In this document: positions 34,899 through 44,006 of the stretch, one piece after another
How the letters are laid out: every line of letters starts with the position of its first letter
How positions within the stretch are numbered: position 1 is the stretch's first letter
From: Nostoc carneum NIES-2107
GTDB taxonomy: Bacteria > Cyanobacteriota > Cyanobacteriia > Cyanobacteriales > Nostocaceae
Assembly (NCBI GenBank): GCA_002368155.1
Contig: AP018180.1
Location: 2,934,899-2,998,898, forward strand
Direction of reading: 5' to 3'
DNA length: 64,000 bases
Notes under the pieces: generated by a model
The model's database searches: none
Told to the model about the DNA's origin: nothing
What the model saw: the letters and a program-made list of their open reading frames with translations, nothing else
Made by a program: the position numbers and the translations under genes

Positions 34899-37800
34899 AT
34901 GACATCAAATGATCATGAAGCATCTGTGCGCTTGCAAGAATGTCAACAACAGTTACAACTTGCTGTTCAGTATCAAAAAATATTAGCAAGAATTCTTGCT
35001 AAGAGTCGGGCATCGGTAAATTTAGAATCTCTGTGTGCGACTTCTTGTCAAGATATTGGTCGGCAATTAAAGATTGAACGAGTAGCAATTTACCGTTTTA
35101 ATCCTGACTGGAGTGGCAGTTTTATTAATCGTTTAGGCTTTGCCGAATCACCCTGGAATACACTCGATGCTTTTGGACAAGATTTGGTTTGGGGAGATTC
35201 ACATTTACAAGAAACTCAGGGAGGACGATATCGCAAAAATGAGCCGTTTGCTGTTGATGACATTTACGAAGCAGGACACGCTCGTTGTCATATTGAAGTC
35301 TTAGAACAATTTCAAATTCGCGCCTATGCGATCGCCCCAATTTTCGTAGGTGCAAAACTGTGGGGATTGTTGGCAGCTTATCAACACTCTGCACCCCGCA
35401 AATGGCATTATAGCGAAGTAGAATTCCTCGCCCAAGCTGGCACCTATTTTGGTGTGGCAATGCAGCAGGTAGAAATTATCTCAGAAACCAAACAACGCAC
35501 TACCGAACTGCAAGATGCGATCGCGCGTCAACGAGCATTAACAGAAGTGGTGGGCAATATTCGCTCTTCTCTTGATATCAACATAATTTTAGATACTGCT
35601 TGTCAGGAATTATGTAAACTTTTGAAGTTAGAGCGGGCAGCAATTTATCGCTTTCATCCAGATTGGAGTGGTGAGTTTGTCAGCCAATTTGGGATGGTAG
35701 AACCGCAGTGGAATAGAATTAATGCTTTTGGCAAAAATCTAGTTTGGGAAGATACTCACCTGCAAGAAACCAAAGGTGGGCGCTACCGTAATAACGAAAG
35801 TTTTGCCGTTAACGATATTTACCAAGCTGGACATTCTCGCTGTCATATCGACATTCTCGAACAATTTAAGATTCGCGCCTATGTTTTGGCACCGATTTTC
35901 ATAGGTTCAAAACTTTGGGGATTAATAGCAGCCTATCAACATTCTACGCCGCGTCAATGGGTAGATTACGAAGTTGAATTTCTCGGGCAGGTGGGCGCAC
36001 AATTAGGAGTAGCAATTCAGCAAGCCGAAAATTTAACGCAATCAAAACAGCAGACAGCGGCGTTTCAAGATGCGATCGCACGTCAACGGGCGTTAACTGA
36101 AGTAGTAGGCAAAATTCGCTCCTCTTTAGATATTGATTTAATCCTCAGAACCACTTGTCAAGAAGTTTGTAAACTCCTAAAAGTTGAACGTGTCGGTGTT
36201 TATCGTTTTAATGCTGACTGGAGTGGACAATTTGTCGGTCATTTCGGCATTGCAGAACCACATTGGGACAGTATCACTCCCTTTGGCAAAAATTTAGTTT
36301 GGGAAGATACTCACCTACAAGAAACTAAAGGTGGACGCTACCGTAATAATGAAAATTATGCTGTTAACGACATTTACCAAGCTGGACATTCACGCTGTCA
36401 CCTCGATATTTTAGAGCAGTTTAAAATTCGTGCCTATGTGTTGACTCCGATTTTTGTCGGGCGTAATCTGTGGGGCTTGCTGGCTGCTTACCAACATTCT
36501 GCACCTCGTAACTGGGATAGCGTAGAAGTGGAATTTTTGGGACAGGTTGCCAGCCAACTGGGAGTAGCCTTGCAAAATTCGCAAATGATGGTTCAAGTTC
36601 AGACTCGTGCTGATGAACTACACAAATCAGCTGAACAGCGGCGAATTTTATTTGATTTGGTGGTGAAAATTCGGGAATCGCTGGATTTGGAGACCATCTT
36701 TAAAAGCACAGTCCAAGAAGTCAGGCGATCGCTGATTGCAGATCGTGTAGGTGTCTTTCGCTTTGACCCTGATGTCAATTTTTGTAGTGGGGAATTTATC
36801 GCTGAAGACGTGTTACCTCATTTCGATGCGGCTTTAGCTATCAAGGTACAAGATTATAGTTTTGGCGATCAGTATGCAGCACAATATCAGCAAGGGAAAG
36901 TGCAAGTCATCTCTGATGTCAACCGTGGAGGCTCCAAAATCCCTCATTTTGATATAGTTGAGCGATTTCAAGTCAAAGCACAGATTGTTGTGCCAGTGAT
37001 GGAAGGAGATGATCTGTGGGGCTTGTTTTGTATTCATCAATGCACCCATACACGTGATTGGGAAGAAGCGGAATTAGAATTTGTCACCCAAGTAGCCGCA
37101 CAACTGAGTGTAGCTTTGCGTCAAGCCAACTTGTTCCAACAATCAAGTTTGCTGGGTCAAACTCGTGAAGAAGCAAATCAACTTGCTCAGGCCCTCAATG
37201 AGTTACGTACTGCCCAAATGCAAATTATCCACGCCGAAAAAATGGCTAGCTTAGGGCAATTAGTAGCGGGAGTCGCCCATGAGATTAATAACCCAATTAA
37301 TTTTATTCACGGTAACTTAGAACACGCCCACCAATATACCCAAGAATTGCTGCGCTGTGTGGAGCTTTATCGAGAACATCATCCCTACGCCGCCCAAGAG
37401 ATTCAAGAATTTTGGCGCAAAGCCGAGATTGAGTTTTTATTCGACGATTTACCCAAATTATTTCAGTCCATGCAGGTGGGTACTAATCGCATTCGGGAAA
37501 TTGTCACATCTTTGCGTAATTTCTCGCGCTTGGATGAAGCTGACTTCAAGTCCGCAGATATTCATGAGGGTATTGACAGTACATTGATGATTTTACAAAA
37601 TCGCTTGAAGTCTTCAGCAGGTAGTCCAATTATTCATGTTACTAAAGACTACGATCGCTTACCGCTCATCGAATGCTATCCCGGTCAATTAAATCAAGTA
37701 TTTATGAATTTGCTCTCTAATGCTATTGATGCTTTAGAAGAACGCAACGCCCAGGCTACTCCGGAAGCGATCGCCACTCACCCCAGCGAAATCCGCATTT

Positions 37801-38063
37801 CTACTTCGATGCTGAATCAAGACTGGGTTGCCATTCGCATTGCTGATAATGGTCTTGGCATCGATCAACAGGTACTTTCTCGGCTATTCGATCCATTTTT
37901 TACCACGAAGGTTGTTGGTAAAGGCACAGGCTTAGGGCTTTCTATTAGCTATCAAATTGTCACAGATAAACATAATGGCAAGATATATTGTCAATCTGAA
38001 CCAGGTAAAGGCTCAGAATTTGTCGTAGAACTGCCAATTCATCAAGTGACACATAAAAAATAG
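34899..38063 (+). CDS. Multi-GAF sensor histidine kinase with three tandem CBCR-like GAF domains
   Basis: This protein of 1054 residues has four GAF domains, a HisKA dimerisation helix with H794 (GVAHEINNP) and an HATPase domain ([16 protein letters not shown]). GAF1-3 are near copies. Their Cys-His pairs fall at 130/131, 315/316 and 500/501, an exact 185-residue (555-bp) spacing. All carry DIYxAGHxRCHxxxLEQFxIRAY, the motif around the bilin cysteine of cyanobacteriochromes, but none has a DXCF cysteine (DSHL/DTHL instead). GAF4 has DYSF and PHFDIV and lacks both cysteines. No response regulator is adjacent. Bilin binding is inferred; it could also be a non-bilin sensor. Confidence 0.88.
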   Translation: MTSNDHEASVRLQECQQQLQLAVQYQKILARILAKSRASVNLESLCATSCQDIGRQLKIERVAIYRFNPDWSGSFINRLGFAESPWNTLDAFGQDLVWGDSHLQETQGGRYRKNEPFAVDDIYEAGHARCHIEVLEQFQIRAYAIAPIFVGAKLWGLLAAYQHSAPRKWHYSEVEFLAQAGTYFGVAMQQVEIISETKQRTTELQDAIARQRALTEVVGNIRSSLDINIILDTACQELCKLLKLERAAIYRFHPDWSGEFVSQFGMVEPQWNRINAFGKNLVWEDTHLQETKGGRYRNNESFAVNDIYQAGHSRCHIDILEQFKIRAYVLAPIFIGSKLWGLIAAYQHSTPRQWVDYEVEFLGQVGAQLGVAIQQAENLTQSKQQTAAFQDAIARQRALTEVVGKIRSSLDIDLILRTTCQEVCKLLKVERVGVYRFNADWSGQFVGHFGIAEPHWDSITPFGKNLVWEDTHLQETKGGRYRNNENYAVNDIYQAGHSRCHLDILEQFKIRAYVLTPIFVGRNLWGLLAAYQHSAPRNWDSVEVEFLGQVASQLGVALQNSQMMVQVQTRADELHKSAEQRRILFDLVVKIRESLDLETIFKSTVQEVRRSLIADRVGVFRFDPDVNFCSGEFIAEDVLPHFDAALAIKVQDYSFGDQYAAQYQQGKVQVISDVNRGGSKIPHFDIVERFQVKAQIVVPVMEGDDLWGLFCIHQCTHTRDWEEAELEFVTQVAAQLSVALRQANLFQQSSLLGQTREEANQLAQALNELRTAQMQIIHAEKMASLGQLVAGVAHEINNPINFIHGNLEHAHQYTQELLRCVELYREHHPYAAQEIQEFWRKAEIEFLFDDLPKLFQSMQVGTNRIREIVTSLRNFSRLDEADFKSADIHEGIDSTLMILQNRLKSSAGSPIIHVTKDYDRLPLIECYPGQLNQVFMNLLSNAIDALEERNAQATPEAIATHPSEIRISTSMLNQDWVAIRIADNGLGIDQQVLSRLFDPFFTTKVVGKGTGLGLSISYQIVTDKHNGKIYCQSEPGKGSEFVVELPIHQVTHKK

Positions 38064-38105
38064 CAATTAGGGCGGTGTAATTAAAGATAGTTGGTAAGGG
38101 CTGTC

Positions 38106-38163
38106 ATTAGTCATTAGTCATTGGTCATTCCTATTGACCCTTGACTCTTGACTCTTGACTCTT
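38106..38163. repeat. STRR tract at aspartoacylase 3' end
   Basis: GTCATTA and GACTCTT heptamers lie between the convergent kinase and aspartoacylase genes. The GACTCTT units extend into the last nine codons of the aspartoacylase. Confidence 0.85.
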
Positions 38164-39054
38164 AAGTCCTATTTTTATTTCTAAATCCCTTTTCTCAGTA
38201 ATACACATTGCAATTCCCTTTTCGTAATAAGCTGCCTCATTAATAAAAACTGGATAGACAATTGAGTCACCTTCATAGGGAATTTCTTGACCATTAAAGG
38301 TTAAAAAAATCGGCTCGCCCGGATGCAGTGGTTGATAATCTCTAAATTGCAATCGCGGATGAATCATTGCCTGAATTTCGCCCAATTCATTTCGGGGATA
38401 GTCTATTGATCCAAGGTTGTGATAAGCGGTGAGAGTGTCATTTATTAGAGGAGCTTTTCCCTGATTGTAATCTGCTAAATAATCTAAAATTGCATGAATA
38501 ATTGCTTCAGTTTCCTCAAATAAAGCAGCATCCAAAACACCTTGAGCAACTGCGCCAACTTCCAGGGTACAGCCAAATTGACAAATTGAATCAAGATGAG
38601 ACCTTTCTTGATTTTTGGTTGTGGAATAAAGTACTCTAACTTTGGGATTTATTGAGGCAAGATAAGCGGCTAATTGAATATTTAATAGATTCTCATTACC
38701 TAAAATAATAGACAGTCCCATATTGGCAGTAGAACTGTGTAAATCGATGACAAAATCTGCTTGCTGGCTACCTGTAAAACCAAAGGTTTGATAAATTACC
38801 TTAGCGCGTTGGGCTTCATAACTAGACAAATGAGGGTTTTCTAAATCTTGCGGGAGGAAACAGCGATTGAGGTCAGTGTCAGTATAGCGTCTGCCAATTG
38901 CATAGGCTTTAGGATTAGCAATTAGTGTCAGGGTTTCAAAACTTGAGCGCTGAATCAAATCAGGCGATCGCTCAAATTTTTTCACTAAATAAATTCCCGT
39001 AAGTTCATTTCCGTGCGTTCCACCAACAATCACAACACGTTTGATTTGACTCAT
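38131..39054 (-). CDS. Aspartoacylase / AstE-AspA family deacylase
   Basis: This 307-residue zinc amidohydrolase has the aspartoacylase pattern: ligands H14 and E17 in GGTHGNELTG, substrate-binding YTDTDLNRCF and a third ligand in DLHSSTANMG. The catalytic Glu lies in LEVGAVAQG. Such enzymes hydrolyse N-acetyl-aspartate or related N-acyl amino acids in the cytoplasm. The last residues (SQESRVKGQ) are encoded by a 7-bp repeat and are unlikely to belong to the fold. It is divergent from a LysR regulator with a shared 141-bp promoter region, suggesting control by it. Confidence 0.85.
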   Translation of the reverse strand: MSQIKRVVIVGGTHGNELTGIYLVKKFERSPDLIQRSSFETLTLIANPKAYAIGRRYTDTDLNRCFLPQDLENPHLSSYEAQRAKVIYQTFGFTGSQQADFVIDLHSSTANMGLSIILGNENLLNIQLAAYLASINPKVRVLYSTTKNQERSHLDSICQFGCTLEVGAVAQGVLDAALFEETEAIIHAILDYLADYNQGKAPLINDTLTAYHNLGSIDYPRNELGEIQAMIHPRLQFRDYQPLHPGEPIFLTFNGQEIPYEGDSIVYPVFINEAAYYEKGIAMCITEKRDLEIKIGLKSQESRVKGQ

Positions 39055-39141
39055 ATTTATAGCGATTACCCTGATAGCCTGATATTAATTTTGCACAATA
39101 GCCCTTGTTTGTGACTATAAGCGAAAGCAACTATATTTAAG

Positions 39142-39165
39142 ATACTTTTTTAACAACTAAAGTAT
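39142..39165. promoter_or_regulatory. Candidate LysR operator
   Basis: ATACTTT-N10-AAAGTAT is a perfect 7-bp inverted repeat of the T-N11-A type bound by LysR regulators. It sits between the divergent aspartoacylase and lysR-type genes, 31 bp before the latter's start. Confidence 0.6.
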
Positions 39166-39195
39166 ATTTTAAAAATATAGTAGTTCTGGCAAGCA

Positions 39196-40083
39196 ATGGA
39201 ACTTCGACATTTGCGGTACTTTATTGCTGTGGCTGAAGAAAAGAACTTTAGCTATGCAGCGCAACGTTTACATATTGCACAACCTCCCCTCAGTCAGCAG
39301 ATTAGCGCCCTGGAAGCAGAAATTGGTGTCAAACTCTTCGATCGCAAAAAACGTCCACTGCAACTCACATCTGCAGGACAAGTATTTTTAGCTGAAGCCA
39401 GGTTAGTTTTAACTCAAGTTGAACATGCAATTATTCAAACACAACGCGCCAGTCGCGGCGAAATTGGCGAATTGGTAGTAGGTACAAATAGTTCTATTGC
39501 CAATAGTCTACTTCCTGATATGCTGCGAATATTCCGCGATCGCTTTCCCCATGTCAAGCTAGTATTAAGGGAACTCACCGCAGCACAGCAAATTCAAGAA
39601 CTACAAAATCGCCGTCTAGATATCGCCTTTGATCGCTTACTCAATTCTTATCAACAGAATACTGAGTTGTGTTATCTACCAATTGGGCGTGAGTCTTTGG
39701 TGATTGCATTACCAAAAACACATCCTTTCGCTTCTCAGCCAGAAATCCCTCTGCAAGACCTAGCAAATGAACCTTTTGTATTACCTTCTACAGAATTAGT
39801 TCCTTCCTATACTGAGATTATTCACCTTTGTGAACAAGCTGGTTTTTTCCCCAATGTCGTTCAAGAAGCCACCTGGATGATTACAGTTCTCAGCTTAGTT
39901 GCAGGTGGTGTGGGAGTAGCACTTTTACCCAGCAATGTCCAAAATCTTCAGCGTCAAGGTGTTGTTTATAAACCTATCCAAGGCGCAAATCTCACCAGAG
40001 AGATTGTAGTTCTGTGGCGACAAGAAGATACTTCACCCGTTTTGCACGAGTTTCTCAAAGTAATTCAAGAATTAACAAATTGA
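39196..40083 (+). CDS. LysR-family transcriptional regulator
   Basis: This 295-residue protein has the winged helix-turn-helix at residues 1-60 (MELRHLRYFIAVAEEKNFSYA, LHIAQPPLSQQISALEAEIG) and a periplasmic-binding-like effector domain (ELVVGTNSSIANSLLPDML, GGVGVALLPSN). The LRYF..VAEE..F..AA pattern resembles the BenM/CatM/TfdT branch, which responds to small organic acids. It is divergent from the aspartoacylase and a likely operator lies between them, so it may regulate that gene and itself. A strong terminator overlaps its stop codon. Confidence 0.92.
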   Translation: MELRHLRYFIAVAEEKNFSYAAQRLHIAQPPLSQQISALEAEIGVKLFDRKKRPLQLTSAGQVFLAEARLVLTQVEHAIIQTQRASRGEIGELVVGTNSSIANSLLPDMLRIFRDRFPHVKLVLRELTAAQQIQELQNRRLDIAFDRLLNSYQQNTELCYLPIGRESLVIALPKTHPFASQPEIPLQDLANEPFVLPSTELVPSYTEIIHLCEQAGFFPNVVQEATWMITVLSLVAGGVGVALLPSNVQNLQRQGVVYKPIQGANLTREIVVLWRQEDTSPVLHEFLKVIQELTN

Positions 40084-40114
40084 AAAACTCCATCCCCTTG
40101 TGGGTGGAGTTTTT
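40083..40114 (+). terminator. Terminator of LysR gene
   Basis: AAAAACTCCATCC and GGGTGGAGTTTTT form a 13-bp stem (one G-T wobble) with loop CCTTGT and a terminal T-run. It starts at the last base of the stop codon. Confidence 0.88.
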
Positions 40115-40362
40115 GGGCATAGGAAATGGGGCATAGGGCATGAGAAAGATGTTGCTGTGTCCCGCCACAACTCCAAGGTAATACCAATTTTAAAAAAAGA
40201 ATGTGACAGATTGTAGGGGCAAGGCAATGCCTTGCCATCTAGAATATATTGATAAAAATTATTTGAATTGGTATAAATATTCCCAAGAATAAACAATCTT
40301 TAGGGGCGCACAACTGCGCCCCTAAATATCCACTTCATTTAGTAGAAAAAGTTATTGAATTA

Positions 40363-40692
40363 CTACCACCAAACGCGGTTGCCGTTTTCGTCAACTCTTG
40401 CTTGACGAATTACATCAGAAATTTCTTCAGCGTCTTTAACGTGGTGAAGTGCTTTCTTCTCACCATTTGGTTCATCAACAACAAAGTATGTAGGAACTGT
40501 AATGTGATCGCCTGTAATGTCTGGCGAATCTACAGCAACTTGTTTAGCCTTCTCTTCTACTGACTGAGGTTCGTCAGCAATTCTATCTCCGGGATTGGCT
40601 GTTAAGTTTCTTTCTTTTACATTTGGCTCATCTTGAGAATGCCAATCTTCGCTTACAGGTTGTCTAATTTGCTCGTTTGGTTCATTAGTCAT
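40363..40692 (-). CDS. Hypothetical hydrophilic protein
   Basis: This 109-residue acidic, proline- and asparagine-rich protein probably has a disordered N-terminal half (MTNEPNEQIRQPVSEDWHSQ) and a more ordered C-terminal part (TVPTYFVVDEPNGEKKALHH, RQARVDENGNRVWW). It has no signal peptide or membrane segment. I recognise no family. It lies alone between a LysR gene and mntC, and codon use looks like its neighbours. Confidence 0.65.
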   Translation of the reverse strand: MTNEPNEQIRQPVSEDWHSQDEPNVKERNLTANPGDRIADEPQSVEEKAKQVAVDSPDITGDHITVPTYFVVDEPNGEKKALHHVKDAEEISDVIRQARVDENGNRVWW

Positions 40693-40934
40693 AACTATTG
40701 CGGTGATTTAAAACTATTCATTTACTAACATCAATTTAAAGAATAAAAGGCCGCAAGAGTTCTTTCTCTAGAGAGAGTTTGAGAATATTAATTCAAGGCA
40801 GATGTCTTAGGTTATATATTCATGGCAATATTTATGAAAAACTTCTTGCCTGAGAAATAGTTAATATGAATTTTTTTCTCAGAAGTATGGTGTGTTATTG
40901 CTGAGAATGCAACATTTTTCACAAACTGCTGAAT

Positions 40935-42134
40935 TTATTTTTTTTGTTGAAAAGGCGTATATTTGCCACCCAAGGCTTCTACAATCGTACGAGTGTTGGC
41001 TGTCATCATTTTGATATATGTATCGCCTTCACTCCCCTTTGCACCGATGGAGTCTGAGTAAAGTTGACGTGGGGCGAGGTTGACTTTAGCTTCTTCGGCT
41101 ACCGTCTTAATTAAAGCAGGATTAATTGTTGTTTCTGCAAAAATGGCATTAACGCCGATTTTCTTAATTGATTCCACCAATCGTTGTACAGTTTGGGCGC
41201 TGGGTTGTTCTTCGGTACTGATGCCGATTAGTGTACCTGCGATCGCAATTTTATAAGCTTGTCCATAATATTGAAAAGCATCATGGGTAGTAACAAGTTT
41301 GCGTTTATCTGCGGGAATGGTTTGAATTTGCTGATTAATCCAACTGTGCAACTGCTTTAATTCATTGGTAAGTTGCGTTGCATTCTCAGTAAATTCTGCT
41401 TGATCTTCCGGTGATAACTCAATCAAACCATCCCGAATTGCATTTACCATTGCGATCGCATTTTCTGCACTACCCCACACATGAGGATCGGGAACGGTTT
41501 CGCCTTTACCTTTATCTAACTGCAAAGGTTTAACAACTTCTCCCACCGCTAACCGCTTCACACCTCCACCCGCAGCATTCATTAACTTAATTAGTCCGGG
41601 TTCTAGGTTGTAACCGTTATATAAAATCAAATTCGCTTTTTCCATCACCCGACTATCTGCTGGTACTGGTTCATAAACGTGAGGATCTGTACCAGGCTTG
41701 AGAATTCCTCTTACCTGAATTTCATCGCCGCCAATCTCTTCAGTTAAATCAGCAATGATAGTGCTAGTTGCTACAACTTGCGGTTTCCCATCACTTTGAG
41801 AATTACTACCGCTATTCGACTGACTACAACCGAATAAAGCTAAAGGTAGAAGTATTCCTAAGCATATCTGCGAAAGAATGTTTTTGGGTTGGGGAATGGG
41901 GAAGGGGGACTGGGGACTGGGGAACTCGGGGCCCCCACGACCGCAGGGAGTGGGGATTAGGGGTAATGGGGACTGGGTAATGGGTAATGGGTAATTGGTA
42001 ATTGGGTGTTTTCTCCTCATTTTCCTCATCTCCTCAATGACGGCAGTTGCTACAACGCGGGTTTCCCGCGCAACGCACTGCCTCCCCAATGCCCTATGCC
42101 CCATGCCCTTTTCTTTCTTAAGTATTAGTTTCAT
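40935..42134 (-). CDS. mntC: Manganese ABC transporter binding lipoprotein
   Basis: Cluster A-I (ZnuA/MntC) metal-binding protein. The four ligands are in GTDPHVYEP, PDPHVWGS, FAETTINP and YSDSIG (His-His-Glu-Asp), and there is no histidine-rich loop, which favours Mn over Zn. The lipoprotein signal (ILSQICLGILLPLALFGC) has its lipidated cysteine at residue 103 of this frame. Residues ~8-83 before it are encoded by STRR DNA (PITNYPLPITQ, PSPQSPFPIPQ) and no ATG, GTG or TTG lies in frame close to the signal. Possible starts are ATG 42,134 (MKLILKK) or ATG 42,020, preceded by GAGGAG. Divergent from mntA-mntB. Confidence 0.85.
   Translation of the reverse strand: MKLILKKEKGMGHRALGRQCVARETRVVATAVIEEMRKMRRKHPITNYPLPITQSPLPLIPTPCGRGGPEFPSPQSPFPIPQPKNILSQICLGILLPLALFGCSQSNSGSNSQSDGKPQVVATSTIIADLTEEIGGDEIQVRGILKPGTDPHVYEPVPADSRVMEKANLILYNGYNLEPGLIKLMNAAGGGVKRLAVGEVVKPLQLDKGKGETVPDPHVWGSAENAIAMVNAIRDGLIELSPEDQAEFTENATQLTNELKQLHSWINQQIQTIPADKRKLVTTHDAFQYYGQAYKIAIAGTLIGISTEEQPSAQTVQRLVESIKKIGVNAIFAETTINPALIKTVAEEAKVNLAPRQLYSDSIGAKGSEGDTYIKMMTANTRTIVEALGGKYTPFQQKK
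41889..42104. repeat. STRR and GGGGCCCC repeats inside the 5' part of mntC
   Basis: GGGGACTGGGG, GGGTAAT and GGTAATT heptamers, a GGGAACTCGGGGCCCCC motif (also found at about 54,317-54,342) and a CGCGGGTTTCCCGCG palindrome lie in frame between the first codons and the lipoprotein signal of mntC. Confidence 0.85.
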
Positions 42135-42224
42135 TTATCTACAACATTACTTCTCTCTATAGATTTTTTCATATTTCTCTCATTTTTATAGTAAGCTCAA
42201 GAAATAAAATATGAAAGCACAGTT

Positions 42225-43052
42225 ATGAAAAGTGTCTCTTTTTACAAAAAATTCAGTTTAGTACCGAGAGAAATTTGGGGAAGTCCTGCACAAGTTATAC
42301 AAAACCATGAAATGAGATCTACAGAAGGCATTTATATCTCCCATCTGGGGGTACACTACCGCACGCAAGAAGCATTGCGAGACGTTAATTGCATCATTGA
42401 ACCAGGTAAACTCACAGGTATTTTTGGCCCGAATGGTGCTGGTAAAAGTACTTTAATGAAGGCTATGTTGGGTTTAGTTGCTAAAAGTAGTGGTAATGCT
42501 TTATACCAAAACAAGCCATTAATGCAGCAACTAGAGAAAGTTGCTTATGTACCCCAGCGTAGCCAAATTGATTGGACTTACCCGGCTACAGTTTGGGATG
42601 TAGTGATGATGGGACGGGTAAAAAAAACGGGATGGTTGCGTAGTTTTTCCGCAGTTAGCCGTCAGGTAGCAAATAATGCCTTAGAAAGAGTGGGGATGAA
42701 AAATTATTGCGATCGCCCCATTGGAGAACTCTCTGGAGGACAACAGCAGCGAGTATTTTTAGCCCGTGCTTTAGCCCAGCAAGCAGAAATTTTCTGTTTT
42801 GATGAACCATTAGTAGGTATCGATCAAAAAACTCAAACAGTAATTTTTGAAGTCTTTCATGAACTCGCAAACGCAGGCAAAATCGTTTTAGTAGTTAACC
42901 ACGACTTAGGCGAATCTATCACCCATTTTGATGATTTAATATTATTAAACCGAGAATTAATAGCCACAGGTTCACGCCAGCAAGTACTCACCGAAGAAAA
43001 CTTACAACGTGCCTATGGTGGCAAAGTAGTTTACTTTTCTGATGCAGCTTAA
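42225..43052 (+). CDS. mntA: Manganese ABC transporter ATPase
   Basis: This 275-residue ABC ATPase of the metal-importer (MntA/ZnuC) family shows Walker A GPNGAGKST, Q-loop YVPQRSQIDWTYP, signature LSGGQQQR and Walker B IFCFDEPLVGID. The RSQIDWTYP motif is typical of the Mn/Zn/Fe importers. The first ~35 residues (MKSVSFYKKFSLVPREIWG) precede the conserved domain, so an internal ATG at MRSTEGIYISHLGV may be the true start. It is divergent from mntC and 74 bp upstream of mntB, so transporter genes share one promoter region. Confidence 0.9.
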   Translation: MKSVSFYKKFSLVPREIWGSPAQVIQNHEMRSTEGIYISHLGVHYRTQEALRDVNCIIEPGKLTGIFGPNGAGKSTLMKAMLGLVAKSSGNALYQNKPLMQQLEKVAYVPQRSQIDWTYPATVWDVVMMGRVKKTGWLRSFSAVSRQVANNALERVGMKNYCDRPIGELSGGQQQRVFLARALAQQAEIFCFDEPLVGIDQKTQTVIFEVFHELANAGKIVLVVNHDLGESITHFDDLILLNRELIATGSRQQVLTEENLQRAYGGKVVYFSDAA

Positions 43053-43054
43053 AT

Positions 43055-43124
43055 GGTAATAGGTAATGGGTAATGGGTAATTGGTAATTGGTAATTTAAC
43101 AAACAACAAATGACAAATGACAAA
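43055..43124. repeat. STRR tract between mntA and mntB
   Basis: GGTAATGGGTAATTGGTAATT heptamers followed by AAATGACAAATGACA units, as in front of upp; the mntB ATG follows directly. Confidence 0.8.
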
Positions 43125-43126
43125 CT

Positions 43127-43984
43127 ATGTTCCAAGCATTAATTGAGCCATTGCAATATGGCTTTATGCAGCGATCGCTGGTGATTGCAATATTAGTCGG
43201 GTTGTTGTGTGCAGTCGTTGGTAGCTATTTGATGGTACAACGATTGGCACTGCTGGGAGATGCAATTAGTCACTCCGTTTTACCAGGACTAGCGATCGCC
43301 TTTATGGTGGGAGGTAATATTTTTGTTGGGGCTTTTATTGCTGGCGTTGTGAGTACAATGGCGATCGCACTCATTAGAACGCGATCGCCAATTAAAGAAG
43401 ATGCTGCAATGGGCATAGTTTTCTCTGCATTTTTTGCCCTGGGTATCACCTTAATTACTGTTATTCAAAAAGATAATAAAATTGACCTGAATCACTTTTT
43501 ATTCGGTAATATTCTCGGCGTAACTATTGAGGAAGTAAGAGACACTGCTATCATTGCGGCGATTGTTTTATTAGTGGTAGTTTTACTCTACAAAGAACTA
43601 TTATTTTACACCTTCGACCCTTTAGGCGCACAAGCCGCAGGTTTACCAGTCAATCGGCTGAACTTTGGATTAATGCTGCTGATTGCCTTAACTATTGTCG
43701 CTAGTATGAAAGCGGTAGGTGTAATTCTTGTTCTTTCATTATTAATTACTCCTGGGGCGACAGCTTATTTATTAGTTAAACGCCTTAATCAAGTAATGAT
43801 TTTGGGTGCAGTTATTGGCGTAATTTCTAGTATCAGCGGTATGTATTTGAGCTACTTTTATAATTTACCCTCAGGCCCAGCGATTGTATTAGTAGTATCG
43901 GGATTATTTGTCTTAGCATTATTATTTAGTCCGCGACACGGGATATTTGTACCGCAGCAGAAGCAGGAAATTATAGAAAAGTAA
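43127..43984 (+). CDS. mntB: Manganese ABC transporter permease
   Basis: This 285-residue permease of the ABC-3 family (MntB/ZnuB) has about eight membrane segments. Conserved family stretches are GLLCAVVGSYLMVQRLALLGDAISHSVLPG, SPIKEDAAMGIVFSAFFALG, LLFYTFDPLGAQAAGL and KAVGVILVLSLLITPGATA. It forms the membrane channel for MntC-delivered manganese, needed for photosystem II and superoxide protection. The order is mntA-mntB with mntC divergent, unlike the mntCAB order of Synechocystis. A 15-bp perfect hairpin follows the stop. Confidence 0.92.
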   Translation: MFQALIEPLQYGFMQRSLVIAILVGLLCAVVGSYLMVQRLALLGDAISHSVLPGLAIAFMVGGNIFVGAFIAGVVSTMAIALIRTRSPIKEDAAMGIVFSAFFALGITLITVIQKDNKIDLNHFLFGNILGVTIEEVRDTAIIAAIVLLVVVLLYKELLFYTFDPLGAQAAGLPVNRLNFGLMLLIALTIVASMKAVGVILVLSLLITPGATAYLLVKRLNQVMILGAVIGVISSISGMYLSYFYNLPSGPAIVLVVSGLFVLALLFSPRHGIFVPQQKQEIIEK

Positions 43985-44006
43985 ATCTAGTTAATGCGTG
44001 TTGTTC

